From positions 434,001-498,000 of the forward strand of contig NZ_CP070969.1 of the NCBI RefSeq assembly GCF_017086365.1: 64,000 nt of DNA, read 5' to 3'. Source of the DNA: Paenibacillus tianjinensis. GTDB lineage: Bacteria; Bacillota; Bacilli; Paenibacillales; Paenibacillaceae. A program made the position numbers and the translations under genes. The notes beneath the pieces are model-generated. The model was not told the origin of the DNA, ran no database searches, and was given only the letters and a program-made list of their open reading frames with translations. Positions within the stretch are counted from its first letter, which is position 1; every line of letters begins with the position of its first letter. Positions 42,700 through 52,131 of the stretch are shown here, piece after piece.

Positions 42700-43617
42700 G
42701 TGGTTTCTCATGAGGGCTTGGGGCTATTAAGCAGACTCTTTGACGGGCAGGAGCAGAGAACGACCAGCGTTCTTCCTGCGGAAATGGCGGTTTTTGAGCA
42801 TTTTGCCGGAGAACAGCCGGTCACGGGAGCGGAGGATATGCTGATTCCGTTCGCTTATGAAGAGACGCTGTGCCGGGACGTTGGAGCGGGAACGGTCCCG
42901 CCGTCCCTGCATCTTTGGAGTCACCCCGGAGGGGTTGCGCTGGGTCTGCGGGACAGCAAGCTGCCCTTTGCCGCAGCAGCGATGGCGGAGCTTGAAGGGG
43001 CGGGAATCCGCACGGCAGTCCGGCATTCCGGCGGTGCCGCCGTGCCGCTTGACGCGGGGATTGTCAATGTGTCCCTGATTCTCCCGAAAGCTCCGGGCAA
43101 GCTGGACTTTCACGATGATTTCCGGCTGCTGGCCTCGCTGATTGCCGAGGCCGCAGCCGTAAGCCATCCGCAGGCCGCGGCAAGGATCAGGGCCGGAGAA
43201 ATCGCCGGCTCGTACTGCCCGGGCGATTTCGATCTGGCGATCGGCGGCCGCAAGTTCTGCGGCATTGCCCAGCGCAGGCAGAGCAGCGCGTACTTCGTGC
43301 ACGCGTTTGTGGTCGTCTCCGGCTCCGGACAGGAGCGCGGGGAGCTGATCCGCGGATTCTATGAGACTGCGTCCGGAGGGGACGAGTCTCTGGTCTATCC
43401 GCGGGTCCGCCCGGAGACGATTGCCGCGCTTGGCGAGCTTGGCGGGCCGGATGCAGCGGCGGTGTTTGCTGCAGTCATCCGGCAGGCGGCCGCCAGCCGG
43501 GGTGTGCAGCTGACCTCTGCCGCGCAGCTGCGGCAGGAGACGGGGTATGATCTCCAGTACAGCGATCCCCGTGTGCTGGAGGCGGCGGAGATCCTGCGGG
43601 AGCGGTATGCCCGCTGA
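42700..43617 (+). CDS. lipL: Octanoyl-[GcvH]:protein N-octanoyltransferase (LipL type)
   Basis: 305 residues, GTG start after AGGAAGAGGG. BPL/LPL fold with HSGGAAVPLDAGIVNVSL near residues 109-126 and GSYCPGDFDLAIGGRKFCGI near 170-189. Cys173 in SYCPGD corresponds to the catalytic Cys of LipL. The related QRRQSS motif follows. LipL moves octanoyl groups from GcvH to E2 subunits in Bacillus lipoate synthesis. LplJ/LipM are alternatives, but the Cys context favours LipL. Confidence 0.8.
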   Translation: MVSHEGLGLLSRLFDGQEQRTTSVLPAEMAVFEHFAGEQPVTGAEDMLIPFAYEETLCRDVGAGTVPPSLHLWSHPGGVALGLRDSKLPFAAAAMAELEGAGIRTAVRHSGGAAVPLDAGIVNVSLILPKAPGKLDFHDDFRLLASLIAEAAAVSHPQAAARIRAGEIAGSYCPGDFDLAIGGRKFCGIAQRRQSSAYFVHAFVVVSGSGQERGELIRGFYETASGGDESLVYPRVRPETIAALGELGGPDAAAVFAAVIRQAAASRGVQLTSAAQLRQETGYDLQYSDPRVLEAAEILRERYAR

Positions 43618-43696
43618 ATAAGCTTGCAGCATTAAGCTTGAATCCATAAGCTTGGATGAGTGAGGCACGATCGTGCCCTAAGTAAATAAGCGCAAC

Positions 43697-43744
43697 GAGA
43701 AGAGCAGTGATTCCCCGGTGACGGGAGGATCACTGCTCTTCTTC
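43697..43744. terminator. Bidirectional terminator between lipL and the nitrilase gene
   Basis: GAAGAGCAGTGAT pairs with ATCACTGCTCTTC around an inner CCC/GGG; T-rich on both sides. Confidence 0.82.
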
Positions 43745-43803
43745 TTTCGGTCATAGCTGCTCAGGCCGTACATATTCACCTGCTGGTAAAAGCAGATTCT
43801 TGG

Positions 43804-44583
43804 CTACAAGTACAGCTCAGGCCGCCGGTCAGTGAAGATAGGAATCTGCTGGCGCACCTCACGGACCTTTTGCAGATCAATGCTTCCGCTCAGAATCATC
43901 TCGCTCTCTGCAGCTTCACTTATAACCTCCCCCCAAGGATCAATAATCATCGAATGTCCGGCAAAGACGTTCGCCGGATCGGCTCCGGCACGGTTGCAGG
44001 CGATCACGTAGCATTGATTCTCGATCGCCCGGCTGATCAGCAGGGCACGCCAGTGGGCAAGCCGCGGCATCGGCCATTCGGCACTGACGAACAGCACCTC
44101 TGCACCAAGCGCCGTGTGGGCGCGGACCCATTCGGGGAAGCGGATATCGTAGCAGATCAGCCCGGCGCATAAAGCCCCGTCCAGGGTGAACAGCCCCTTG
44201 GCTTCCCCCGGCTGCAGATACAGATGCTCATCCATCAGCCGGAACAGATGCAGCTTGCTGTATGCACCGGCCAGCCCGCCTTCACGGTTGAAGACGAACA
44301 TGCTGTTGGTAATCCCGGCAGACTGCTTGCTGGCAACAGAACCGGCCACAATGTTGATGCCGTATTCCAGCGCGAGTGAAGAGATCATGGCCTTTGTCTG
44401 TGCACCGTCTGGATCGGCAATCTGCTCCAGCCGGGTCAAATCGTATCCGGTCGTCCATAGCTCAGGCAGGATGAGGCAATCGGGCTTTGCTGCGGCAGCC
44501 CTGCGGATAAGCTGTTCCGCCGCAGCATAATTTGCCCCGGGATTGCCAAATGCTATATCGAGCTGAATCAGGGATATTTTCAT
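43804..44583 (-). CDS. Carbon-nitrogen hydrolase, omega-amidase (MtnU-like)
   Basis: 259 residues, the length of Bacillus MtnU (YkrU). The nitrilase triad is present: Glu41 in PELW, Lys110 in YSKLHLF and Cys144 in LICYDIRFPE. MtnU/omega-amidases open 2-oxoglutaramate, the product left when a glutamine transaminase such as MtnE works. An MtnE-like gene lies about 3.6 kb away in this window, supporting this assignment; another amidase function cannot be excluded. ATG after GGAGGC. Confidence 0.75.
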   Translation of the reverse strand: MKISLIQLDIAFGNPGANYAAAEQLIRRAAAAKPDCLILPELWTTGYDLTRLEQIADPDGAQTKAMISSLALEYGINIVAGSVASKQSAGITNSMFVFNREGGLAGAYSKLHLFRLMDEHLYLQPGEAKGLFTLDGALCAGLICYDIRFPEWVRAHTALGAEVLFVSAEWPMPRLAHWRALLISRAIENQCYVIACNRAGADPANVFAGHSMIIDPWGEVISEAAESEMILSGSIDLQKVREVRQQIPIFTDRRPELYL

Positions 44584-44674
44584 GCGTCAGCCTCCTTTAT
44601 AGTATGAAATTATAGTGTAATCTGCCGGCAAAGCAATCCGAAGGAGGCACTAAAAAGGAAAATAAAATAAATAG

Positions 44675-44703
44675 TTGACGGGTCAATTAAATCGGTGTAA
44701 ACT
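44675..44703 (+). promoter_or_regulatory. Promoter and palindromic operator of the marR operon
   Basis: TTGACG (44675-44680), 17-base spacer, TAAACT (44698-44703). The -35 is part of a perfect 12-bp palindrome TTGACGGGTCAA (44675-44686), a good site for the MarR product. Confidence 0.7.
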
Positions 44704-44777
44704 AATTTTCGTCAAGAAGATTTTGCACAATCTATTTTTTAAATCATTAAGCTCACTACATTTTAAGGAGGTTAACA

Positions 44778-45206
44778 TTGACGGGACATCAGCCTGACGA
44801 AGAACGCATATTTGAACTGCTGCAGGCGCTGAACAAGGGAATAAGCCCGAAGTTTGAACGATGTGCCGGCATCAGCCCCACAAGGCTCCGCCTGCTCCAT
44901 GAGCTGTTCCAGGTTGAAGAGATCAGCCAGATTGCGCTGCAGAAGGAAATCGATATCGATGCCGCAGCCATTACCCGCCATTTGAAGGGTCTGGAAGAGA
45001 GCGGAATGGTCACCCGCCGTAACAACCCTGTAGACAATAGAGTTACTTTGGTCTCACTGACCCAGCAAGGGCGGGATAAGGTGCATTGCTACAAGGAAGA
45101 GAAGAACCGTTTTATCAGCAGTTTACTTACCGGATTTGACGAGCAGGACCGCAAGTCACTCGTGGATAAGCTTACCCGGCTGCAGCATAATATCAATCTA
45201 CTGTAG
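44778..45206 (+). CDS. MarR family transcriptional regulator
   Basis: 142 residues, TTG start with AAGGAGG eight bases upstream. Winged helix: QIALQKEIDIDAAAITRHLK, then GLEESGMVTRRNNPVDNR (the wing), residues 45-95. Helical ends dimerise. It sits first in an operon with a nitroreductase and a quinol-monooxygenase-like gene and resembles MhqR/YodB-type control of quinone detoxification. Inducer inferred, not shown. Confidence 0.88.
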   Translation: MTGHQPDEERIFELLQALNKGISPKFERCAGISPTRLRLLHELFQVEEISQIALQKEIDIDAAAITRHLKGLEESGMVTRRNNPVDNRVTLVSLTQQGRDKVHCYKEEKNRFISSLLTGFDEQDRKSLVDKLTRLQHNINLL

Positions 45207-45246
45207 CCTTCACCCATATACCAACTATCAAAGGAGATTATTTCAC

Positions 45247-45882
45247 ATGAATGCAACGAAAACAAATGACTTCACATCGATTATTACAGGCCGCCGCTCC
45301 GTGCGCCAATATGATCCAAGTGTCAAAATCAGCAAGGAAGAAATGACCGAAATTCTTACAGAAGCTACCCTGGCTCCATCCTCAGTAAACATGCAGCCTT
45401 GGCGCTTCCTGATCATTGAAAGTGCCGAAGCCAAAGCCAAGCTGGCGACGATCGCCAAGTTTAACCAGCAGCAGGTTGAAACCTCAGCCGCTATGATCGC
45501 TGTGTTCGGCGATTTGAACAACTTCGAGTATGCTGAAGAAATCTATGGTACTGCAGTAGAGCGCGGCTTGATGCCGAAGGAAGTGAAAGAAGGCCAGCTG
45601 TCCCGTCTGGCAGTACATTTCGCCAATCTGCCTGCGGATATCAACAGAGAAACCGTAATGATTGACGGTGGCCTGGTCTCCATGCAGCTGATGCTGGCTG
45701 CCCGTGCCCATGGATATGATACCAATGCTATCGGCGGATTCGAAAAGGACCAGATTGCCGAAATGTTCGGTATGGACAAAGAACGGTACATTCCGGTAAT
45801 GCTGATCTCCATCGGGAAAGCTGCTGCCGAAGGCTACCAATCCGTACGTCTGCCGATCGATAAGATTGCGGAGTGGAAATAA
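45247..45882 (+). CDS. Nitroreductase family protein (MhqN/YdgI-like)
   Basis: 211 residues from ATG 45247 after AAGGAG. FMN-binding RRSVRQYDPS near residues 17-26 and APSSVNMQPWRF near 46-57. The C-terminal GGFEKDQIAEMFGM is also typical. Members reduce nitro-aromatics or quinones with NAD(P)H. MarR control and the following monooxygenase support quinone or electrophile detoxification. Gap to the next gene 24 bases. Confidence 0.9.
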   Translation: MNATKTNDFTSIITGRRSVRQYDPSVKISKEEMTEILTEATLAPSSVNMQPWRFLIIESAEAKAKLATIAKFNQQQVETSAAMIAVFGDLNNFEYAEEIYGTAVERGLMPKEVKEGQLSRLAVHFANLPADINRETVMIDGGLVSMQLMLAARAHGYDTNAIGGFEKDQIAEMFGMDKERYIPVMLISIGKAAAEGYQSVRLPIDKIAEWK

Positions 45883-45906
45883 TCTACTAACCAGGAGGAA
45901 TGAACA

Positions 45907-46203
45907 ATGATTATTATTCATGCTACACTTCAAGTGAACCCTGAACGTGAGGAGCAATTTCTGGCAGAAGCCGAGACCCTGCTGAATGCTACACATGAGG
46001 AAGAAGGCAATATTTCTTATGAGCTGTACAAGCATGTCTCCCGGAGCAATGTCTATATTATGGTGGAGGAATGGCGTGATGCCGAAGCTGTTGCCGGTCA
46101 TAATGCAAGTCCGCACTTCACCGGCTTTGCGGCCAAAGCAGGCGAATTTCTGACAGCACCGCTGGATGTTAAGGTATATAACGGAGAACTGTTCAGCAAG
46201 TAA
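45907..46203 (+). CDS. Antibiotic biosynthesis monooxygenase (ABM) family, putative quinol monooxygenase
   Basis: 98 residues, ATG after AGGAGG. A ferredoxin-like ABM fold: MIIIHATLQVNPEREEQFL, the conserved NISYELYKHVSRSNVYIMVE, and HNASPHFTGF. YgiN-like members oxidise quinols without a metal or cofactor. With the nitroreductase it would form a quinone redox pair; this is an inference from the operon. Confidence 0.85.
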   Translation: MIIIHATLQVNPEREEQFLAEAETLLNATHEEEGNISYELYKHVSRSNVYIMVEEWRDAEAVAGHNASPHFTGFAAKAGEFLTAPLDVKVYNGELFSK

Positions 46204-46218
46204 GGGCAAGTTGTTGTG

Positions 46219-46314
46219 AAAAAAGCTCGCAGGAGCCTGTGTTTACATCATGCCGCCATGGCTAGGGTAGTTACCCTTCATGGGATGGCGGTGTAAGCAG
46301 GCTTCTGCGAGCTT
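46219..46314. terminator. Long hairpin between convergent operons
   Basis: AAGCTCGCA..AGCCTG at the left pairs with CAGGCT.CTGCGAGCTT at the right. Inner arms (GCCGCCAT/ATGGCGG and GGGTA/TACCC) continue the stem for about 90 bases. On the minus strand it ends in TTTTTT. It is much longer than the other terminators here. Confidence 0.7.
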
Positions 46315-46390
46315 ATTTGTGCTAGAGAATGATGGGGCCCGGTGTGGCCAGTTCCGCAGCAGTGACTTCTGCCCCGGATCGCCAGCCTCC

Positions 46391-47914
46391 TCAGCTGGTT
46401 TCGAATTTTCTGCGCAGGGAATGGGTGAGCTCCTGTAGGTCGATGATTTTGTCGTTAACCTGTTGGGAGGAATTCATTTGATTTTCACTGCCTGCAGACA
46501 GCTGCTCCATGGAAGCCACATTCTCCTCGATAACGGCGGAAATATTCGTCATATCATTGGATATTTCCTGTGATGCTGCTTCGATAGTCTGAATGGATCC
46601 ATTCAGCTCGTTAATCGCTGTCACCAGCTGGCTGATGGTTTGATACACCAGGTCGAAATCTGACATGAATTCTTTGGCAGAGGCAACAGACTCATCCGAG
46701 GTCTGTTTGCCGGTCTCCATTTGCGATACAGAAGTGGCACTTTCTTCCCGTACTTTATTGAGAATGAGCCTGATTTCTTCGGTGGAATTATTGCTTCGTT
46801 GAGCCAGTTTACGGATTTCACTCGCTACCACGGCAAACCCCTTACCATGCTCACCGGCTCTTGCGGCCTCGATCGAAGCATTCAGGGCCAGCAAATTGGT
46901 CTGGGTAGCCACGTCCTGAATTAATGAAATGATGCCTTCGATTTGTTGAGTGGACTCATTCAGGGATACAATGGTTTCCGTAGCTGTCGTAATCGTTTCG
47001 GATACGAGGGAAACCTGATCGTACAATATTCTCGTATTATGCTGGTTATCCGCGAGGGCCTGCTCGGTAGCTGCCGTTCTTTTTTGCATGGTTGAAGAGG
47101 TCTGAGAGGTCTGTTCGATCATTTTAGTGATAGATTGTACAGAATTCTCCATGCTGACCAGCGACCCGCTTTGATCACTCAGACCGGTGGATACCTCCCT
47201 GAACGATTGCAGCATCTCTGTATTCACGCGGATGTTGCCTTCCGACAGCTGAGAGACGGCAGAAGAGGTGTGGTCCAGCTCATCCGAGAGCTGCTTCACT
47301 GTCTCTAAGAGCACGATAACTTCGTTCTGCTTTATGGTCTTCTCCCTTTCAAGCTGTAAGGTGATTTTTTGCTTAGAGTTGATCTGCAGGATGGTAGCCG
47401 CTGAGGTCATAAGCAGGAACAAGGCATGAATAAGCATCATGCTAAAAGGGTAGCTCGACACTCCGAACACCAGCTCAGGGACGAGGAATAATCCAAGAAT
47501 ATGCTGCAGCGCAAACAAAAGGGTCATTATCAGAGTTAGCTTGATATTTTCGTAGTAGGCAACAATTGCAATCGCCATGAAAATGGAAAAGTGAAACTCT
47601 ACCGTTCCGCCCCCGCCTGCGATCATGGAGAAGCTGCCGAAGGTTATGGCCAAAGTATTCAATAAAGGGATGTACTTATGTTCCCTGTTCTTGCCGTATA
47701 ACCAAATGTTAATAACCAGGAAGATGACCGGAAGGGCCAGCAGCACATTCATAGAAAAAGCAAAGTCCCGGGCAATCGTTAAGGCTTCCTCTTCGTTGTG
47801 AATCATGCCCAGGCTCAGTAAATCAAACTGCCTATGCAGCAGGTGAATCAAAATACTGATGAAAATTGTTGCGGCTGACATCCAAATCATTAATCTGTTT
47901 TTGTGCTGGATCAT
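46391..47914 (-). CDS. Methyl-accepting chemotaxis protein with multi-span membrane sensor
   Basis: 507 residues. Five or six helices in residues 8-190 form an integral membrane sensor in place of a large outer domain, and no HAMP is obvious. A coiled region (200-240) leads to the MCP signalling domain, with the hairpin tip [20 protein letters not shown] near 345-364 and [18 protein letters not shown]. It reports to CheA. ATG 47914 behind GAGGGGATG. Confidence 0.9.
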   Translation of the reverse strand: MIQHKNRLMIWMSAATIFISILIHLLHRQFDLLSLGMIHNEEEALTIARDFAFSMNVLLALPVIFLVINIWLYGKNREHKYIPLLNTLAITFGSFSMIAGGGGTVEFHFSIFMAIAIVAYYENIKLTLIMTLLFALQHILGLFLVPELVFGVSSYPFSMMLIHALFLLMTSAATILQINSKQKITLQLEREKTIKQNEVIVLLETVKQLSDELDHTSSAVSQLSEGNIRVNTEMLQSFREVSTGLSDQSGSLVSMENSVQSITKMIEQTSQTSSTMQKRTAATEQALADNQHNTRILYDQVSLVSETITTATETIVSLNESTQQIEGIISLIQDVATQTNLLALNASIEAARAGEHGKGFAVVASEIRKLAQRSNNSTEEIRLILNKVREESATSVSQMETGKQTSDESVASAKEFMSDFDLVYQTISQLVTAINELNGSIQTIEAASQEISNDMTNISAVIEENVASMEQLSAGSENQMNSSQQVNDKIIDLQELTHSLRRKFETS

Positions 47915-48169
47915 GGTTCATCATCCCCTCATATGCAAAGCAAGTGTAGATCCCATGAACCTTCTAAACTACTAATCCTTAAGTACATATTCGACAAAAC
48001 TCATAGTTTAATGGGTTCGATTAATAGGTCTATACTGCTATATAACGGTCTTTTCGCATCATATTTTTATAACATCACATGTGAAATTATGAATCGGCTG
48101 GCTTTGGGTTTCCCGAACCGCTAGAATAAACACAATATGTAATGCTATTAACGAGAGGGTGACCCGGCA

Positions 48170-49354
48170 ATGAATATTTTCGAACCTTCCCAAGTGCTGA
48201 GTGCTTTGCCAAAGCAGTTCTTTGCTGCGCTTGTTGCCAGGGCCGGCCAGGTGGCGGCTGAAGGACATGATGTCATTAATCTCGGACAAGGCAATCCCGA
48301 CAGGCCTACCCCGCCTCATATTGTAGAAGCCTTGCAGAGGGCGGCGGTTGACCCTATGAATCATAAGTACCCGCCTTTTCGCGGGCATGGCTATCTTAAA
48401 GAAGCTGCGGCAGCTTTTTATAAACGGGAGTATGGTGTAGAGCTGGACCCGCAGCGGGAGATTGCTATTCTGTTCGGCGGGAAGACCGGACTGGTTGAGG
48501 TAGTCCAGTGCCTGCTGAATCCGGGTGATACCGCACTCGTGCCGGACCCCGGGTACCCGGATTACTGGTCTGGTATTGAGCTGGCCCGGGCTGTTATGGA
48601 GATGATGCCGCTCAAGGAGGAGCGCGGGTTCCTGCCTGACTATACGGTTATATCCCCGGAAACAGCGGCCAAGGCGAAGCTGATGTTTCTTAACTACCCG
48701 AACAATCCGACCGGAGCGGTGGCTGACGAGGAGTTCTTTTTGGAGACGGTCAGGTTTGTGGAGCAGCATAACATATGTGTGGTGCATGATTTTGCCTATG
48801 CTGCGATTGGCTATGAGGGGCAGCGGCCGGTCAGCTTCCTCCAGATACCAGGGGCTAAGGAGACCGGCATCGAAATTTATACCTTGTCGAAGACCTATAA
48901 TATGGCCGGCTGGCGGGTGGCCTTTGCCGCAGGAAATGCCAGTGTGATCGAGAGCCTGAATCTGCTGCAGGATCATATGTATGTCAGCTTGTTCGGGGCC
49001 GTACAGGAAGCGGCTGCGGCTGCACTGCTGGGTCCGCAGGATTGTGTACAGGAGAACGTAGACCGCTATGAAGCCAGGCGCAACACGTTGATCAGCGGCC
49101 TGCGGCAAATCGGCTGGCAGGTGGAGGCTCCGCGCGGCTCCTTCTTCACCTGGCTTCCTGTTCCGGAAGGCTACACCTCACAGAGCTTTGCGGATATGCT
49201 TTTGGAGCAGGCACATGTGGTCGTCGCCCCGGGTGTTGGCTTCGGTGCTTATGGCGAAGGCTATGTGCGGATCGGCCTGGTAAGCGATGAGGCCCGGCTG
49301 GCGGAAGCCGTGCAGCGGATCGCGGGATTGAAGCTGTTTACTGCGGAAGAATAG
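48170..49354 (+). CDS. mtnE: PLP-dependent aminotransferase, MtnE-like
   Basis: 394 residues, class I/II aminotransferase fold. Characteristic parts are VINLGQGNPDRPTPPHIVEA near 35-54, NYPNNPTGAV near 177-186, the PLP Lys242 in TLSKTYNMAGWR and the C-terminal Arg in GYVRIGLV. The N-terminus (LPKQFFAALV) matches Bacillus MtnE/YkrV, which transaminates the keto acid of methionine salvage using glutamine. The MtnU-like amidase nearby fits. Other mtn genes are not in the window. Confidence 0.78.
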   Translation: MNIFEPSQVLSALPKQFFAALVARAGQVAAEGHDVINLGQGNPDRPTPPHIVEALQRAAVDPMNHKYPPFRGHGYLKEAAAAFYKREYGVELDPQREIAILFGGKTGLVEVVQCLLNPGDTALVPDPGYPDYWSGIELARAVMEMMPLKEERGFLPDYTVISPETAAKAKLMFLNYPNNPTGAVADEEFFLETVRFVEQHNICVVHDFAYAAIGYEGQRPVSFLQIPGAKETGIEIYTLSKTYNMAGWRVAFAAGNASVIESLNLLQDHMYVSLFGAVQEAAAAALLGPQDCVQENVDRYEARRNTLISGLRQIGWQVEAPRGSFFTWLPVPEGYTSQSFADMLLEQAHVVVAPGVGFGAYGEGYVRIGLVSDEARLAEAVQRIAGLKLFTAEE

Positions 49355-49398
49355 CTGCAACTAGCATAAGCGATATTAAGAAGAAGCGAGGTACAGAG

Positions 49399-49776
49399 AT
49401 GAAGATCACCCTATTGAAGCATGGGATCAGGAAGAATGAGGTGTGGTTTGCTGCCGACTGCGGTGAGGGCAGGGGAATCTGGGGCGGCGGGTCTTTGCCG
49501 GATCCCGGAGCTGTGGTTGAGGCGGAATTTGAGCTGCCTGCGCTTATTATGCGCTGGGTAGATCTGGTTCCGGTAAATAGCAGTGACTGCGGGATACGCA
49601 TAGACGGGGAACAGGTGATATTAACCGGTATCCTGGAGAATATTGAGGCGGACGGAACGGGGTATCTGCGGCTTGGGCCGGAACTAATCATGTTCGAATG
49701 CCTGGGTGAACCGATGGCACTAGGCGGCTGGGTGGAGATACGAACCCGGGAGCTGGCGGTCTATCCGGCGATTTAA
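49399..49776 (+). CDS. Hypothetical protein, beta-rich
   Basis: 125 residues with ATG 49399 behind GAAGCGAGG, 44 bases after mtnE. I do not recognise a family. It is predicted mostly beta (VEAEFELPALIMRWVDLVPV, VILTGILENIEADGTGYLRL), soluble, acidic and without Cys clusters (three Cys in total). It may be co-transcribed with mtnE. Function unknown. Confidence 0.7.
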   Translation: MKITLLKHGIRKNEVWFAADCGEGRGIWGGGSLPDPGAVVEAEFELPALIMRWVDLVPVNSSDCGIRIDGEQVILTGILENIEADGTGYLRLGPELIMFECLGEPMALGGWVEIRTRELAVYPAI

Positions 49777-49894
49777 TAAGCGGAGTGAAAGTGGCGGCAA
49801 ACCTATAATTATTGCATCCGCATAGCCACTCCTGAGAAAATAGGCTAAGATAAAACAACAGGTTTGAAGTACAGCTATAAGGAGCAGAAGTCCA

Positions 49895-50221
49895 ATGAAC
49901 AGCGATATTCAACAATTTAAGACGGAATTTTTCAAGGCGCTGGCTCATCCGATGCGGATCCGCATCCTGGAACTGCTGAGCGAAGGCGAGAAGAATGTGA
50001 ATGAGCTGCAGGCGATTCTCGGTTCGGAAGGCTCTGCGGTATCCCAGCAGCTGGCCGTCCTCCGCGCCAAGAATGTGGTAGCAAGCGTCAAGGAAGGGAC
50101 TACGGTGATTTATTCTCTGCGTGATCCCCTGATTAAGGACCTGCTGGCGGTGGCCAGACAGATTTTCGATAACCATCTCGTGAATGCAATATCCCTCCTG
50201 GAGGGCATCCGCAGCGAATAA
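49895..50221 (+). CDS. ArsR family transcriptional regulator
   Basis: 108 residues. Winged helix: FKALAHPMRIRILELLSEGE (13-32), recognition helix SAVSQQLAVLRAKN and the wing VKEGTTVIYSL. It contains no Cys at all and lacks the alpha-3 CxC and alpha-5 metal motifs, so it is not a classical metal or persulfide sensor. It sits 104 bases ahead of the SulP gene, its probable target. The ligand is unknown. Confidence 0.9.
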   Translation: MNSDIQQFKTEFFKALAHPMRIRILELLSEGEKNVNELQAILGSEGSAVSQQLAVLRAKNVVASVKEGTTVIYSLRDPLIKDLLAVARQIFDNHLVNAISLLEGIRSE

Positions 50222-50250
50222 AATCCGCCCTCAGCAGGGTGGATTTTCCG
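50220..50250 (+). terminator. Hairpin between arsR and sulP
   Basis: AATCCGCCCT pairs with AGGGTGGATT over CAGC, followed by only TTTCC. It may reduce read-through into the transporter gene rather than stop it. Confidence 0.45.
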
Positions 50251-50325
50251 TTGACAAGAACGGCAGGCAGGAGTATTGTTGCTCATATATTCAAATAATC
50301 AGATATTTAAAGAAAAGAAGGTTAG

Positions 50326-52107
50326 ATGATGACAGGGTGGGGCCGTTTTCAAGGCTATAACATTGCTTCTCTGCGGAAGGATATCATTTCAGGGACAATC
50401 GTCGGCGTTATTGCCATCCCGCTCGGGATGGCATTTGCTATTGCATCCGGTGTAAAACCGGAGTATGGAATTTATACGACCATCGTAGCCGGGATACTGA
50501 TCTCTTTATTCGGCGGCTCGAAATTTCAGATTGGCGGGCCTACAGGCGCGTTCATTCCGATTCTATTCGCAATCGCCATGGAATACGGCTATGAGAATCT
50601 GCTGATTGCAGGGATGATGGCCGGAGTTATTCTTGTGGTTATGGGCCTATTAAGGCTTGGGGTACTGATAAAATTTATTCCGAAGCCGGTAACCATCGGC
50701 TTTACAGCCGGGATTGCCGTCATTATCTTTACCGGGCAAATCGGGAATTTCCTCGGGCTTAAGGGAATTAAACGCCATGAAGCCTTCATCGACAATATGA
50801 AGGAACTTGGCATGCATATCTCGACGGTGAACCTGTATAGTGTGCTGACCGCTGCAATATGCTTTGCGGTAGTCGTGCTGGGGCTGCGCTTTGCCCCCAA
50901 GGTACCGGGATCACTGGTCGGGCTGCTGTGCGCCAGCGTGGTTGCGGCGCTATTCTTCAGCGGTAAAGTCACTACCATCGGCTCTGCTTACGGCGATATT
51001 CCGAACACGCTGCCGAGCTTTCACTTTCCGGTGATTACCTGGGAGCGGATCAGGCATCTGCTCCGCCCGGCGTTTGTGATCGCCATGCTGGGTGCGATTG
51101 AATCGCTGCTGTCGGCGGTGGTCGCTGACGGAATGTCCGGCAGCCGCCATAACAGCAACCGGGAACTGATCGGCCAGGGCATCGCGAATATTGCCGCGCC
51201 GATGTTCGGGGGAATCCCGGCGACAGGCGCGATTGCCAGAACGGCAACGAATATCCGCAGCGGGGCTGCTTCTCCGCTGTCAGGTGTAATTCACGGCGTC
51301 GTAGTGTTCCTTATTCTATTGTTGTTTGCACCGTATGCCTCCAGTATTCCGCTTGCAGCTATGGCCCCGATCCTGATGGTGGTTGCCTGGAATATGAGCG
51401 AGCGCAAGCAGTTCCTGCAGCTGCTGAAGCTGGGAACCGGGGATTCCCTTGTACTGGCCATTACCTTCCTCTTGACGGTATTCGCGGATTTAACGGTAGC
51501 CGTGGAAGTAGGGCTGGTATTGGCCGTAATTCTGTTCGTCAAACGGATGGGTGAGACCCATCTGGTCGCCAAGGTACTGCCTGATCCTGCATCGGTAAAG
51601 GTAGCGGCGCATATGGTGACAGACAGCCATGATTGCCCGCAGATCGGAATTTATAATGTGGAGGGGCCACTATTTTTCGGGGCTGCTTACAGGTTTAATG
51701 ATACGATGCCGGAGCTTGGCCCTGGCCAGGCGAAGCTTATTATCCTTCGTATGGGTAAGGTGCCGTTTATTGACACCACAGGTGAGGCCAATCTGGCGGA
51801 GCTTGTGAAACAGCTGAAGGCAGATGGGGGCAAGCTGATGATTACCGGTGCCCAGCCCCAGCCGTATGATCTGCTGAAGAGAACAGGCCTGTACGACAAA
51901 ATCGGAGCCGAGCATTTCTTTGATCATACTGGAGATGCCATTAATGCAGCACTGGGAATGATTCATACAGACCGCTGCGCAGGCTGCAGGCATGCCGCGT
52001 TCCGGGAATGCGCAGCGTTATCCGGAATGGAGGAAGTGCCGGGCAGAGGCGTCTTCAAAGGCAGAAAGCCGGCAGTGGCGGGAAAGCTCAGCAGCGGAAT
52101 TCAGTAG
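50326..52107 (+). CDS. SulP family anion transporter with STAS domain and Cys-rich tail
   Basis: 593 residues, ATG 50326 (a second ATG follows). Around ten to twelve helices; the SulP core begins RKDIISGTIVGVIAIPLGMA and continues with IGGPTGAFIPILFAIA. A STAS domain (about 430-545) contains VPFIDTTGEANLAELVKQLK. The tail has an unusual motif DRCAGCRHAAFRECAAL (C-x2-C-x6-C). SulP members move sulfate, bicarbonate or dicarboxylates. The ArsR neighbour and the Cys tail suggest a regulated, possibly redox- or metal-linked carrier; substrate unknown. Confidence 0.9.
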   Translation: MMTGWGRFQGYNIASLRKDIISGTIVGVIAIPLGMAFAIASGVKPEYGIYTTIVAGILISLFGGSKFQIGGPTGAFIPILFAIAMEYGYENLLIAGMMAGVILVVMGLLRLGVLIKFIPKPVTIGFTAGIAVIIFTGQIGNFLGLKGIKRHEAFIDNMKELGMHISTVNLYSVLTAAICFAVVVLGLRFAPKVPGSLVGLLCASVVAALFFSGKVTTIGSAYGDIPNTLPSFHFPVITWERIRHLLRPAFVIAMLGAIESLLSAVVADGMSGSRHNSNRELIGQGIANIAAPMFGGIPATGAIARTATNIRSGAASPLSGVIHGVVVFLILLLFAPYASSIPLAAMAPILMVVAWNMSERKQFLQLLKLGTGDSLVLAITFLLTVFADLTVAVEVGLVLAVILFVKRMGETHLVAKVLPDPASVKVAAHMVTDSHDCPQIGIYNVEGPLFFGAAYRFNDTMPELGPGQAKLIILRMGKVPFIDTTGEANLAELVKQLKADGGKLMITGAQPQPYDLLKRTGLYDKIGAEHFFDHTGDAINAALGMIHTDRCAGCRHAAFRECAALSGMEEVPGRGVFKGRKPAVAGKLSSGIQ

Positions 52108-52131
52108 GTCATAACTTCCATAATTTCAAAT

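Noticed and set aside
48059..49108. A 349-codon minus-strand frame opposite mtnE
   Set aside because: The opposite strand encodes a full aminotransferase with all motifs; the frame is a shadow.
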